Source: Mucilaginibacter sp. OK268
GTDB lineage: Bacteria > Bacteroidota > Bacteroidia > Sphingobacteriales > Sphingobacteriaceae
Direction of reading: 5' to 3'
Assembly (NCBI RefSeq): GCF_900103125.1
Contig: NZ_FNJV01000011.1
Span: 124,001 to 188,000 of the forward strand
Length of the DNA: 64,000 nt
Numbering within the stretch: the first letter of the stretch is position 1; every line of letters starts with the position of its first letter. Shown here in pieces: positions 52,260 to 61,863 of the stretch. The position numbers were made by a program, and so were the translations under genes. The notes beneath the pieces were generated by a model. It did no database searches and was not told the origin of the DNA. It saw only the letters and a program-made list of their open reading frames with translations.

Positions 52260-53471
52260 ATGACCATTGGTTTAGTTACACCTTATTACCCGGATAAACA
52301 AACTTATAACAGTGGTATAGCTAATCATTTTTCCATTCTGGCTAATACCCTGGCGCAGCAGGGTCATCGTGTGGTTGTTTTGCATGTAAGGCCTTCTTAT
52401 GGAGATAACGATAACATCCGAAGTCAACAGGTTACCCCTTTAATAACAGTATTAACTTATCCTATAACATTACCGGCTTATTTCCATAAACTTTTCAAAA
52501 ACAAATGGGCCGTGCTCGATTTTCTACTCAAGCTACGGTGCATGCTGACCACCTTTAAAAACCTGAACAGCATCATCAAAGAATATCAGCTTGATATTAT
52601 TGAAACAACCAATTATTATTCGCTGTGCTATTTTAATCTGTTAACAAAAAAACCTCAAGTACCTGTTGTTGTACGGGTGAGCACAACGTTCTTGCAAATA
52701 ATGGAGGAGTACTATCCGTTTAAGTCGCGCCTTCAAAAAAAGCTGGGGCGAATGGAAATAGCGATGCTAAAAAAAAGTAAATATCTGGTTACCCATACCC
52801 ATCATCACGCGGCTGAAATGGAAAGGTTGTATGGTATTAGTACCGCTAGCTTCCATATCATTCCACATGGCATTCCGCTACCTGTTTTGTCGCCGGCTCC
52901 AACTAAAAATAGCGATCAAATTGAAATATTGTTTGTGGGTCGTTTTGAATACAGAAAAGGCATCGATTTATTATTAGCAGCAATACCTTATGTATTGGAA
53001 AAATATAAAAAGGTAGTTTTTAAACTGATCGGTACCGATAAGGATAATTTTTACGAAAACACTTTTCGTAATCAATACCCTGGTTATTTAGATAAAATTA
53101 TGTTTTATGGTTTAACGAGTTCTGAGGATATAAAAAGGGCTTATGCCGGTTGTGATATTTTTGTAGCCCCCTCGCGATACGAGTCGTTCGGGCTGATATA
53201 TATTGAGGCCATGAGTTATGGAAAACCTGTTATCGGCTTAAAAGCGGGTGGGGCAATGGATATTATCAAAGATAACTACAATGGTTTATTAGCCGAACCG
53301 GAGAATGTACAAAGCCTTGTTCATCAACTGTCCAGTCTCGTAGAAAATCATGAGCTGAGAAAAGAATTGGGCACAAATGCCCGAAAAACGGTTGAGGATA
53401 AATTCTCAGATGAAGAACTGGCCTCTAATTCAATAGCCTATTACCAGGAGGTGATCAACAAATTAATTTGA
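52260..53471 (+). CDS. Glycosyltransferase family 4
   Basis: A 403-residue GT-B enzyme. N-terminus MTIGLVTPYYPDKQTYNSGIA with the glycine-containing acceptor loop; VVVRVSTTFLQIMEEYYPF and YLVTHTHHHAAEM in the middle; donor domain with EILFVGRFEYRKGIDLLLAA (about 222-241), APSRYESFGLIYIEAMSYGKPV (E-x7-E, in part) and GLKAGGAMDII. It begins 17 nt after the SGNH gene and is coupled to the next gene by a 1-nt overlap (TGATG). Sugar not known. Confidence 0.88.
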   Translation: MTIGLVTPYYPDKQTYNSGIANHFSILANTLAQQGHRVVVLHVRPSYGDNDNIRSQQVTPLITVLTYPITLPAYFHKLFKNKWAVLDFLLKLRCMLTTFKNLNSIIKEYQLDIIETTNYYSLCYFNLLTKKPQVPVVVRVSTTFLQIMEEYYPFKSRLQKKLGRMEIAMLKKSKYLVTHTHHHAAEMERLYGISTASFHIIPHGIPLPVLSPAPTKNSDQIEILFVGRFEYRKGIDLLLAAIPYVLEKYKKVVFKLIGTDKDNFYENTFRNQYPGYLDKIMFYGLTSSEDIKRAYAGCDIFVAPSRYESFGLIYIEAMSYGKPVIGLKAGGAMDIIKDNYNGLLAEPENVQSLVHQLSSLVENHELRKELGTNARKTVEDKFSDEELASNSIAYYQEVINKLI

Positions 53472-54382
53472 TGGAAATCTCGGTTATTATTTGTACTTAT
53501 AATCCCCATTTAAAAAGGCTTGATCAAACGCTTTCATCCTTGCGAAAGCAATCATTGGATGCTTTGTCATGGGAACTCATCATTGTAGATAATAATTCTT
53601 CCAACGAATTTGATACTCATCTTGATCTCAGTTCTTTTCCAAATTCCAGTATTGTCAAAGAACAGCGGCAAGGCCTTACTTATGCCCGGCTTAAAGGATT
53701 TGACGAGGCTAAAGGAGCGATCATTATTATGGTTGATGATGACAATATCCTTCAAAGCGATTATCTGGAAACAACCTTAAATATATTTAAAGATCATCCC
53801 CAAATAGGTTCGGCAGGGGGTAAATCGCTGCCGGAATTTGAATGCGAGACACCAGCCTGGTTAACCGAGTTTTACGGCAACCTGGCACTGCGAGATCTGG
53901 GCAATGATACCATCATTAAAAAATGGGAAAGCAGTTATCCTAATGTCGCTCCTATCGGCGCTGGTATGGCCATCAGAAAGCTTGCGCTGCAATCATACAT
54001 CGATGCCGTGACTACTGATAAAAGTATTATAACCGACCGGACCGATACCTCCCTAACATCAGGAGGAGACAATGAGATCAATATCCAGATTTTAAAATCG
54101 GGTTGGGAGATCGGATATTTTCCCGAACTGGTTCTTCAGCATATTATTCCAAAAGAAAGGATGCAGATAAAATACCTGGCCAGGTTGCTCCGGGATACCA
54201 ACAGATCCTGGGTACAATTGCTGGACAAACACCACATCAACCCATGGAAAACTATCAGTAAACAAACGCTGTTACTCCGGAAAATAAAAGCGTACCTCAC
54301 TTATAAGGCCTGGAAAAACGAGGTTCATTTTATTAAATGGCAGGGAGCCTGCGGCATGCTGGAAGGAAGGGTAAAACCATAA
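53471..54382 (+). CDS. Glycosyltransferase family 2
   Basis: A 303-residue GT-A enzyme starting MEISVIICTYNPHLKRLDQT, with LIIVDNNSSNEF, MVDDDNIL (metal site, about residues 94-101), and GAGMAIRKLALQSYID. The C-terminal helices contain many basic residues. ATG 53471 overlaps the previous stop; TTG 53468 in frame is a weaker choice. The stop overlaps the next start by 1 nt (TAATG). Confidence 0.88.
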   Translation: MEISVIICTYNPHLKRLDQTLSSLRKQSLDALSWELIIVDNNSSNEFDTHLDLSSFPNSSIVKEQRQGLTYARLKGFDEAKGAIIIMVDDDNILQSDYLETTLNIFKDHPQIGSAGGKSLPEFECETPAWLTEFYGNLALRDLGNDTIIKKWESSYPNVAPIGAGMAIRKLALQSYIDAVTTDKSIITDRTDTSLTSGGDNEINIQILKSGWEIGYFPELVLQHIIPKERMQIKYLARLLRDTNRSWVQLLDKHHINPWKTISKQTLLLRKIKAYLTYKAWKNEVHFIKWQGACGMLEGRVKP

Positions 54383-55302
54383 TGTTACAGCAAATTATTA
54401 ATGTACTCTACCGGCATCCTTTATCCCAACTAAAAAGGTATAGGCGCTTCGGGGGATATTTTAGCTATCGTGCCATGATGCGTGGCAGCCGGCAAATGAT
54501 GGAGGCATCTTCACAGTTGCCACCCGTTCATTGCTACGCTCACGGTCTGCCCGTTTATTTTTTAACTGGTAAAAACTACCTCTATCAAACTTTATTTTGT
54601 ATCCGATCATTGGTAAAATTCAGCAACGAAGAGTTTCAGTTTATACTGGTTGATGACGGCAGCTTTGATAGTACACTTGTTGCCCAAATTCAAAAACAAC
54701 TTCCGGGTTGTACCATTGTTATGCAGGATGAAGTAGATAAAAATTTGCAGCAACTTTTACCACCGCAACAGTACCCCCATCTATATCAAAAGCGAAAAGT
54801 ATATCCCCATTTAAAAAAGCTAACGGATATCCATACCCTTACCGGCTCTGATTGGAAACTGGTATTGGATTCTGATATGTTGTTTTGGGATACACCTCAG
54901 GAGATCATTCAATGGCTAAAAAAACCGGAGCAGCCTATACATATGGTAGATTGTGTAGAAAGCTATGGTTATTCCAAACAGCTTATGGAAAAACTGAGCG
55001 GTCACCCTATTCCCTCCCTGCTTAATGTGGGAGCTATCGGCTTAAACAGTACCGAAATCAATTGGTCGGCACTGGATAATTGGGTGCATGTTTTGGAAGA
55101 AAAAGAGGGCGCCTGTTATTACCTGGAACAAGCCTTAACAGCCATGCTTATCGGTGAGCAACAATCAACTATTTTGGATAAGGATCAATATAAAGTAAAC
55201 CCCTCCCTGGGCGATGCTAAACCACCTGTTCTTCACCATTACGTGGACCTTTCCAAAAAATATTATTACACACAGGCCTGGAAAAAACTAATCAATTATT
55301 AA
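54382..55302 (+). CDS. Putative glycosyltransferase, paralogue A (LDSDMLFWDTP type)
   Basis: 306 residues. The central region shows YLYQTLFCIRSLVKF, FILVDDGSFDS and VLDSDMLFWDTPQEII (DxD site, about 165-180), the pattern of nucleotide-diphospho-sugar transferases. LNVGAIGLN and EQALTAMLIGEQ follow, as in GT8-like enzymes. It is homologous to the next gene over its full length. I chose ATG 54382 (1-nt overlap with the previous stop) over a longer start at 54337. Cytoplasmic; sugar unknown. Confidence 0.72.
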   Translation: MLQQIINVLYRHPLSQLKRYRRFGGYFSYRAMMRGSRQMMEASSQLPPVHCYAHGLPVYFLTGKNYLYQTLFCIRSLVKFSNEEFQFILVDDGSFDSTLVAQIQKQLPGCTIVMQDEVDKNLQQLLPPQQYPHLYQKRKVYPHLKKLTDIHTLTGSDWKLVLDSDMLFWDTPQEIIQWLKKPEQPIHMVDCVESYGYSKQLMEKLSGHPIPSLLNVGAIGLNSTEINWSALDNWVHVLEEKEGACYYLEQALTAMLIGEQQSTILDKDQYKVNPSLGDAKPPVLHHYVDLSKKYYYTQAWKKLINY

Positions 55303-56232
55303 ATGGGTATCGGAAAACTAGTCTACAAAGTATTTTTTAAACCAACGTTACCTATCAGGTACCATATTACTCATTTTGGCATAATGGGTTGGTATAAGTT
55401 GCACAAAGGCGAGCAGCAAATGAAAAAAGCAGCCATGAACATTACCTCTATCGCCTTAACTGATGATTATATATTAGAGGTGTGCTATTTAACTGGCAAC
55501 AAATACTGGCATCAAACCATTTTTTGCGCCCAATCGCTTGCCAAAATTTTACATGGAGCTGTTAAAATAAACATATATTCCGACGGAACATTAAGTCCAA
55601 CACAGGAAGCTTTTATTGCACGAGCTATTCCCGGCGTCAACATTGTTGCAGAAAAAACTATTGATGAGCATCTTGATCAATTTCTTCCGGCTGCTCAATT
55701 TCCTACCTTGCATTATTTGAGAAAATGGCACCCAGTTTACAAGCGGCTAATAGATATTCATGTTACCCCAACATGGGCCATACATTTGGATAGTGATATG
55801 CTTTTTTTTGATCGCCCGCAACAGATTATAGACGCATATCAAAACAAAGCAGCCATTTATATGGAAGAGCTTTTGGATAATTCCTATTTTGTTGATGATG
55901 ACAAAAACTTAAAAGACAAACATGGCATCAATTGCATAAGCCATGTAAACGGAGGTATCATTGCCTATAACGGCGATATAGATTACACCGACCTGGAAGA
56001 AAAAGCAAAAACTTTACTGGACCATTATCATCATAGAGGACCGGGCCGGGCCGAACAAACCTTACTGAGCTATTTGTTATGTAATCAAAATGCTACGCCA
56101 TTGGATAAACACCGATACCCTATATTTTACGACAGTAAAATTGAACTGAATGATTCACAAATTGTACGTCATTATATATACAAAGCCAAACTACCGTACT
56201 TTACTTCTGAATGGAAAAAAATACGCCCTTAG
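55303..56232 (+). CDS. Putative glycosyltransferase, paralogue B
   Basis: 309 residues, a tandem paralogue of the preceding protein: KYWHQTIFCAQSLAKIL, INIYSDGTLSPTQ, AIHLDSDMLFFDRPQQII (DxD, about 161-178), HVNGGIIAYNGDIDYTDLEE and AEQTLLSYLLCNQ. Abutting start (TAA then ATG). The C-terminus runs 22 nt into the next gene. Tandem duplication followed by divergence suggests the two add similar sugars at different positions, which is inference. Confidence 0.72.
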   Translation: MGIGKLVYKVFFKPTLPIRYHITHFGIMGWYKLHKGEQQMKKAAMNITSIALTDDYILEVCYLTGNKYWHQTIFCAQSLAKILHGAVKINIYSDGTLSPTQEAFIARAIPGVNIVAEKTIDEHLDQFLPAAQFPTLHYLRKWHPVYKRLIDIHVTPTWAIHLDSDMLFFDRPQQIIDAYQNKAAIYMEELLDNSYFVDDDKNLKDKHGINCISHVNGGIIAYNGDIDYTDLEEKAKTLLDHYHHRGPGRAEQTLLSYLLCNQNATPLDKHRYPIFYDSKIELNDSQIVRHYIYKAKLPYFTSEWKKIRP

Positions 56233-57170
56233 TTTCTGTTTGCATGCCGGCTTACAATGCAGGTGAATACATTGCTGATACGGTAAAATCAATTTCCGGT
56301 CAATCGTATACCAACTGGGAGCTCATTATTGTGAATGATGGGTCAACAGATGATACAGCGGCTATCCTTAACCAATTAACAGATACCCGGATCAAAGTAT
56401 TTCACCAGGAAAATAAAGGGCAATGCGCAGCGGCCAATTGGGCATTCCAACTATCAAATGGTGAGCTGATCAAGTTTATGGATGCTGATGATCTGTTATC
56501 CCCCAACTATATTCAAAACCAGGTATCGGCGATCAATGGTGATGATGGTGTAATTGCTTTTGCGGCCTGGGGAAGGTTTTATAACAACTCCTTAGCAAGC
56601 TTTCAGCTGGATGATGACTTTTTAAAAACCTCCATGAAACCTGCCGAATGGCTCATCGCCTCTATGATCGGTAAACAGGTGATGCTGCAATGTGCCCTGT
56701 GGCTTATCCCCCGTAAGCTATTAGAAGCTTCCGGCTTATGGAACGAAACGCTTTCGCTGATCAATGATTTTGAATTTTTTATCCGGGTATTGTTATGCGC
56801 CCATGAGCTCCGGTTTACAAACGATGCTATTTTATATTACCGCAGTGGACTAGCCCAATCCCTGTCTGCCACCACTTCAGCAAGAGGTGCTGAATCAGCC
56901 TATAACTCAGTAGACCTGGGCACGCAGCATCTTTTAAACTATGAAGCCAGCGACAGGGTAAAAAAAATAGCTGCCGATTGTTTTCAACGATTGGTTTATA
57001 CTTTTTACCCTCAACATCCAGTCATTGTTCAAAAAGCAGAATTAAAAGTAAAGGAGTTGGGTGGTTCATCCATTGCTTTCCCGGCAGGTGGCTATACAAA
57101 AATATTGGCGTCGGTATTAGGATGGAAAGCTACCCAGTATCTCAAATTTATATTTAAAAAACGTGCTTAG
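56211..57170 (+). CDS. Glycosyltransferase family 2
   Basis: A 319-residue GT-A enzyme: LVSVCMPAYNAGEYIADTVK (about 6-25), WELIIVNDGSTDDTA, IKFMDADDLLSPNYI (metal-binding D-x-D, about 88-102), and LWNETLSLINDFEFFIRVLL in the acceptor half. The ATG at 56211 overlaps the previous coding end by 22 nt; the stop overlaps the next start by 8 nt. It is a typical cytoplasmic assembly enzyme for a repeat unit. Confidence 0.89.
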   Translation: MEKNTPLVSVCMPAYNAGEYIADTVKSISGQSYTNWELIIVNDGSTDDTAAILNQLTDTRIKVFHQENKGQCAAANWAFQLSNGELIKFMDADDLLSPNYIQNQVSAINGDDGVIAFAAWGRFYNNSLASFQLDDDFLKTSMKPAEWLIASMIGKQVMLQCALWLIPRKLLEASGLWNETLSLINDFEFFIRVLLCAHELRFTNDAILYYRSGLAQSLSATTSARGAESAYNSVDLGTQHLLNYEASDRVKKIAADCFQRLVYTFYPQHPVIVQKAELKVKELGGSSIAFPAGGYTKILASVLGWKATQYLKFIFKKRA

Positions 57171-58164
57171 TTGCAGGGTCTATTTATTTACTTATAAAAG
57201 GAACCACCTGCTGCCCAGGGCTGTTGAAAGTCTTATCAATCAAACTTTTCAAAACTGGGTTTGCGAAGTACACAATGATTGCCCGGATGATCCATTTCCG
57301 GCAGCTTACATCCAATCATTAAATGACCCCCGGTTTATCATGAAAAGCCATGCGGTTAATATGGGTGCTGTTGCCAGTTTTAACCTTGCTTTTGCGGGCT
57401 GTACCGAAGATTATGCCAGTATCCTGGAAGATGACAATTGGTGGGAGTCTACTTTCCTGGAAGAAATGATTGCGCTGATGGAAAATAATCCAACTGTTAA
57501 TATCGCCTGGAGCAACATGAACTTGTGGCAGGAAAAACCCGGTAATGAATGGCTAAATACAGGTAACCCTATTTGGCCCGCTGGTGCGCAAACAACAACC
57601 TTTTCGTGGCCGGTACAACAACAAGTTATTGGCGCCCTTCATTCAACCGGGGCCATGTTGTACAGAGGAAAAATTGCCCATCATTATATAGCACCTCATG
57701 AAACCCTGTTAAATGCTATTGAACTGGTTCGCGAGCGAAGCTTTGAACATCCCATCATTTTAAATCACAAGCCACTGGCTAATTTCGCCATCACCATAAG
57801 CACCAACCGTTCTGCCGATCCTTATCCCTGGATTGCCTCGCAAGTAATGCTGCTGGCCAGTTATATAGAAGCATCCGATAATCAAACTGAAATCATACAG
57901 GAAGCACTGGCCTATCATCGCCGGTTAAAACCCAGCCCTATTGCCAATTTCTTTTTGGCCGATCTTTTTCTGCTGAAAAAGGGCTCGCTGTATAAGTACT
58001 TCAACTTATCCGATTGGATGGTGATTGGCAAATGGCTCATCAGAAACGGGCATAAACTAAACTATATTAAAACCTACCTGGCATCGCAACAAAAAACAAC
58101 CTACAGTTTTTTACTAAAACATACCCGGTTACGATTCCAGGAGTCAAAACAAAACGTACATTGA
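57163..58164 (+). CDS. Glycosyltransferase family 2-like protein
   Basis: 333 residues starting at a GTG (MLSCRVYLFTYKRNHLLPRA). The GT-A core is seen as ESLINQTFQNWVCEVHNDCP, NMGAVASFNLAF and YASILEDDNWWE (D-D metal site, about residues 87-98). The usual VSVIIPTYN start is replaced by VYLFTYKRN, as in one GT2 subgroup. No signal peptide or membrane helix. Overlaps both neighbours. Confidence 0.82.
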   Translation: MLSCRVYLFTYKRNHLLPRAVESLINQTFQNWVCEVHNDCPDDPFPAAYIQSLNDPRFIMKSHAVNMGAVASFNLAFAGCTEDYASILEDDNWWESTFLEEMIALMENNPTVNIAWSNMNLWQEKPGNEWLNTGNPIWPAGAQTTTFSWPVQQQVIGALHSTGAMLYRGKIAHHYIAPHETLLNAIELVRERSFEHPIILNHKPLANFAITISTNRSADPYPWIASQVMLLASYIEASDNQTEIIQEALAYHRRLKPSPIANFFLADLFLLKKGSLYKYFNLSDWMVIGKWLIRNGHKLNYIKTYLASQQKTTYSFLLKHTRLRFQESKQNVH

Positions 58165-59222
58165 AGATAGCCCTTATTGTAAATCCTTTAATACCTGTAC
58201 CGCCCGAACAATATGGCGGTATAGAACGCGTGGTGTATGTACTGATCCGCGAGTTGATAAAAATGGGTCATGATGTAAGGCTGTATGCCAATCCCGCTTC
58301 GCAACCAGGTTGCAAGCTCATAGGCTACCGCGAATCTGAAAATTATGGATTAAAGGATTTTGTAAAGATCAACCTGCTAACTTCTTCACTCCTTTTTAAA
58401 AATTTTGATGTGGTACACACCTTTGGCCGGATGAGTAATATAGCATCGCTCATGCCTTTTAAACAGCCTAAAGTAGTTTCGTACCAATTACCGCCTACTA
58501 TATTACAGGTAAAAAAAGCGGTAAAAATTGCTGCCAAAAATTCGCTTTATTTTACGGCTTGCAGCAATTTTATTGCCGGGCAGATCAATCATATCGGTCA
58601 TGTTACTACTATTTACAACAGCGTGGATATGGATGACTATCATTTTAACGCCGAAGTTGATGCAGACGCGCCACTGGTATTTTTAGGAAGGATCCAGCAG
58701 GAAAAAGGAACCGCTATAGCTATTGAAATAGCGCTTAAAACAAATAAAAAACTCATCATTGCGGGTAATGTACCCAATGAGCAAATCCATCAGCAGTACT
58801 TTAACGAGCAGGTGAAGCCTTTTATTGAGCAGGACCAGATCAAATACATCGGGCCGGTTAATAATAGTCAAAAAAACGAGTTATTACGCAACGCCAGCGC
58901 CTTGTTGATGCCGGTAACCTGGGACGAACCCTTTGGTATTGTAATGGCCGAGGCCCTGGCCTGCGGTACACCAGTAATTGGATTTAACAGGGGCGCGGTA
59001 CCCGAAGTGGTAACCAACGGATCAACCGGTTTTGTATGCAGTAACATCAACGAAATGGTGGAAGCGGTGAATAATATACATGCTCTAAGCAGATCGAAAT
59101 GCCGTGAGGCGGCTGAGGAAAAATTCAGCTCCATTGTAATGGCTAAACAGTATGAACAATTGTATAAAAAAATAGAGTCAAGAGCCAAGAATCAAGAGTC
59201 AGGAAAAAACAATGCTTATTGA
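58161..59222 (+). CDS. Glycosyltransferase family 4
   Basis: A 353-residue GT-B enzyme (TTG start): PPEQYGGIERVVYVLIRELI is the GT4 acceptor loop, DVVHTFGRMSNIA follows, and the donor domain shows LVFLGRIQQEKGTAIAIEIA (about 173-192), PVTWDEPFGIVMAEALACGT (E-x7-E) and GAVPEVVTNGSTGFV. The last 15 residues (IESRAKNQESGKNNAY region) come from a palindromic repeat. The TTG overlaps the previous TGA (TTGA). Confidence 0.89.
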   Translation: MKIALIVNPLIPVPPEQYGGIERVVYVLIRELIKMGHDVRLYANPASQPGCKLIGYRESENYGLKDFVKINLLTSSLLFKNFDVVHTFGRMSNIASLMPFKQPKVVSYQLPPTILQVKKAVKIAAKNSLYFTACSNFIAGQINHIGHVTTIYNSVDMDDYHFNAEVDADAPLVFLGRIQQEKGTAIAIEIALKTNKKLIIAGNVPNEQIHQQYFNEQVKPFIEQDQIKYIGPVNNSQKNELLRNASALLMPVTWDEPFGIVMAEALACGTPVIGFNRGAVPEVVTNGSTGFVCSNINEMVEAVNNIHALSRSKCREAAEEKFSSIVMAKQYEQLYKKIESRAKNQESGKNNAY

Positions 59223-59267
59223 ATTTACTTCCGTCTTGATTCTTGACTCTTGGTTCTTGACTCTTAG
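59173..59267. repeat. AGTCAAGAATC palindrome overlapping a gene 3' end
   Basis: Left arm ATAGAGTCAAGAGCCAAGAA then TCAAGAGTCAGG; right arm TCTTGATTCTTGACTCTTGG then TTCTTGACTCTTAG. The left arm is coding for the C-terminus of the preceding glycosyltransferase. Arms are about 35 nt with few mismatches. Confidence 0.75.
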
Positions 59268-59273
59268 CACAAC

Positions 59274-60527
59274 GTGAAAAACATCACCTTCATTACCACC
59301 GGACAACCAAGCACCAATCCAAGGCTGGTTAAGGAAGCCGAAACCTTAATTAAACTGGGGTACCGGGTTAAGGTGATTTACTGCTTTTATCAAGGCTGGG
59401 CGCAGGAGTTTGATCAGGAGATCATCAATAGAAACCCAAGTGTATACATTTACTGTGGCGGCAACCCAGTGAATGAGAAACTAAACTATTATAAAACACG
59501 TTTGCGGCAAAAAACAGCTCTGCATCTTTTTAATTATACCAAAGCTTTTGGCGTTCCGGAAAATGCCATATCCCGCACGCATGCAGAGGCTTTGTCTATC
59601 GCCAGATCCATAAAAACCGATCTGTATATCGCTCATAATTTGGGGGCTTTATCGGCAGCGGTTCTGGCAGCAAAATTCAACGGCGCCAAAGTAGGATATG
59701 ATGCCGAAGATATGCATTCGGGACAGTTCAAGACCAAGACCGAAAAAGGCTATCTGCTGAATAGATTTATGGAAGAAAAATACTTCCCTCAAACAGATTA
59801 TTTTACGGCGGCAAGTCCACTGATTGCTCAAAATTACAAACAGGTTTATCCCTACCTGAATCCTGTACTGATCAATAACGTTTTTCCAAAAACAGATCTC
59901 CCGACCATCACAAATACCGATGCGGCACGGCCCTTAAAACTTTTCTGGTTTTCGCAAACCATTGGGGCCGAACGGGGGATCGAAAACATCATTGGAGCGA
60001 TGGCGCTTATTGCCAAACCAACAGAGTTGCACTTGCTGGGAAATTGTTCTGCCCAGGATGAGCTGGCCATCGTAGAGCTGGCAAAATACAATCGTCTTGC
60101 ACCCGGTCAAATTCATTTTCACAAACCCATTGCCCCGGATGAGCTGTTCAAATTCGCGGCCTGGTTTGATATCGGCATGGCCACAGAAACAGCGCCGAAC
60201 CTGAATAGGGATATTTGCCTCACCAATAAAATTTTCACTTATATACAGGCCGGCCTCGCCATTATCGCCAGCGATACCCAGGCCCAGCGCCTTTTTATGG
60301 AGCAATATCCTGCCACCGGGAGTCTGTATCAAAAAGATGATATCAGCTCCCTGGCCAATTGTATAATGGGATATATCGAAAACCCGGAAAGCTTAACACA
60401 AACAAAGCAAATGAACTATCAATTGGGACAAACGGAACTGAACTGGGAAAATGAAAGCCAGATATTCCAGCGCATAATAGAGAGTCAAGAAGTTAGAATC
60501 AAGAATCAAGACAGGAAAAAAAGTTGA
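59274..60527 (+). CDS. Glycosyltransferase, GT-B fold (GT4-like)
   Basis: A 417-residue GT-B protein with GTG start: ITFITTGQPSTNPRLVKEAE (about 4-23), LYIAHNLGALSAAVLAA, GYDAEDMHSGQF, then LKLFWFSQTIGAERGIENII and LFKFAAWFDIGMATE. The C-terminal part has AGLAIIASDTQAQRLFME. E-x7-E is less regular than in other GT4 proteins of this locus. The last residues (ESQEVRIKNQDRKKS) come from the repeat. Confidence 0.83.
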   Translation: MKNITFITTGQPSTNPRLVKEAETLIKLGYRVKVIYCFYQGWAQEFDQEIINRNPSVYIYCGGNPVNEKLNYYKTRLRQKTALHLFNYTKAFGVPENAISRTHAEALSIARSIKTDLYIAHNLGALSAAVLAAKFNGAKVGYDAEDMHSGQFKTKTEKGYLLNRFMEEKYFPQTDYFTAASPLIAQNYKQVYPYLNPVLINNVFPKTDLPTITNTDAARPLKLFWFSQTIGAERGIENIIGAMALIAKPTELHLLGNCSAQDELAIVELAKYNRLAPGQIHFHKPIAPDELFKFAAWFDIGMATETAPNLNRDICLTNKIFTYIQAGLAIIASDTQAQRLFMEQYPATGSLYQKDDISSLANCIMGYIENPESLTQTKQMNYQLGQTELNWENESQIFQRIIESQEVRIKNQDRKKS

Positions 60528-60556
60528 TTAATTATAGAAGCTTTCTTGATTCTAAA
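60479..60556. repeat. AGTCAAGAATC palindrome, shortened right arm
   Basis: Left arm AGAGTCAAGAAGTTAGAATC then AAGAATCAAGACAGG is coding for the preceding C-terminus; right arm is short (TTTCTTGATTCTAAAGTC). Confidence 0.7.
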
Positions 60557-60570
60557 GTCCCACTATCAAA

Positions 60571-61863
60571 TTGAAAAACCTCCTCATCATATCACCCTAC
60601 TTCCCGCCGGGAAACGCGGCCGATATGCAACGGGTACGCATGAGTTTACCTTATTTCGCCAGCAATGGCTGGAATGTGGAAGTAGTGATGGTAGATGAAA
60701 ATTATACGGATATTCAGATCGATCCCCTGTTACTGGAAAGTATCCCCAACGATATCAAGATTCACAAAGTTAAAGCGCTGAATAAACGGTGGACATCCAA
60801 ACTGGGCCTGGGGAGTATTGCTTTACGGTCGTCTTGGTTTTATCGGCATCAAGTGAACCGCCTTTTAAAGAATGGTAAATTCGACCTGATCTATTTTTCA
60901 ACCACGCAATTCCCGGTTTGTATTTTAGGCGCTTATTGGAAAAAGAAGTTTGGGGTTCCCTATGTTATAGACATGCAGGATCCCTGGCATTCTGATTATT
61001 ACCAAAACAAACCCAGGGCGCAGCAACCCCCAAAATACTGGTTTTCGTACCGTTTAAATAAATACCTGGAACCCATCGCCATAAAAAATGCAGATGGGCT
61101 GATCAGTGTTTCTGAAGCTTATATCGATGACCTAAAAAACAGGTACCCCTCGATAAAAAATAGACCATCGGCGGTGATCACTTTTGGCGCGTTTGAACCG
61201 GATCTGTCCATCGCCCGTGAAAACCAAACAAAATTTGTGAGCTTATTAGATCCCCGGTTTATCAATATTGTTTATACCGGTCGCGGTGGTGTCGATATGC
61301 ACCAAGCCATAACTCCCGTATTTGAAGCATTTAAAAAAGGCCTGTCGGATAAGGAAAATGCATTTTACAGGCGCTTGAAGTTTTATTTTATCGGTACCAG
61401 TTATGCCCCGGCTGGTCAGGGTAAGCCAACGATACTGCCCCTTGCCCAACAGTACGGGATAGCAGATCATGTTGTTGAAATAACCGATCGCATCAGTTAT
61501 TATCATACCCTGCTCACCTTGCTACAGGCCAGCGCTCTTTTTATTCCGGGATCAGACGATCCGCAATATACGGCCTCAAAAATTTACCCGTACCTGCTTA
61601 CTCAAAAACCATTGCTGGCTATTTTTAATGGTAAAAGTTCGGCGATACCAATACTCCGGGAGTATGGCGTAAGACACGTTTATGATTATGAAAATGTAAG
61701 GGAAACCAATATCAATGATTTCTTTTCAGAACTGAATAACGGTGATTCCGAACCGGTATATGACCAGGAAGCGATCAACAAATATTCGGCACAACAAATG
61801 ACGGTGAACCAGTGCCTGCTTTTTAACCAGGTTTTAAACCTGGAGTCAAGAATCAAGAGTTGA
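60571..61863 (+). CDS. Glycosyltransferase, GT-B fold (GT4-like)
   Basis: 430 residues from TTG at 60571. N-terminus MKNLLIISPYFPPGNAADMQ with the GT4-type start, then YFSTTQFPVCILGAYWKKK and VPYVIDMQDPWHSDYYQNK; the donor half has NIVYTGRGGVDMHQAITPVF (about 230-249) and SALFIPGSDDPQYTASKIYPYL. Members of this group transfer unknown sugars in capsule and exopolysaccharide loci. The end (NLESRIKS) is repeat-derived. Confidence 0.82.
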   Translation: MKNLLIISPYFPPGNAADMQRVRMSLPYFASNGWNVEVVMVDENYTDIQIDPLLLESIPNDIKIHKVKALNKRWTSKLGLGSIALRSSWFYRHQVNRLLKNGKFDLIYFSTTQFPVCILGAYWKKKFGVPYVIDMQDPWHSDYYQNKPRAQQPPKYWFSYRLNKYLEPIAIKNADGLISVSEAYIDDLKNRYPSIKNRPSAVITFGAFEPDLSIARENQTKFVSLLDPRFINIVYTGRGGVDMHQAITPVFEAFKKGLSDKENAFYRRLKFYFIGTSYAPAGQGKPTILPLAQQYGIADHVVEITDRISYYHTLLTLLQASALFIPGSDDPQYTASKIYPYLLTQKPLLAIFNGKSSAIPILREYGVRHVYDYENVRETNINDFFSELNNGDSEPVYDQEAINKYSAQQMTVNQCLLFNQVLNLESRIKS

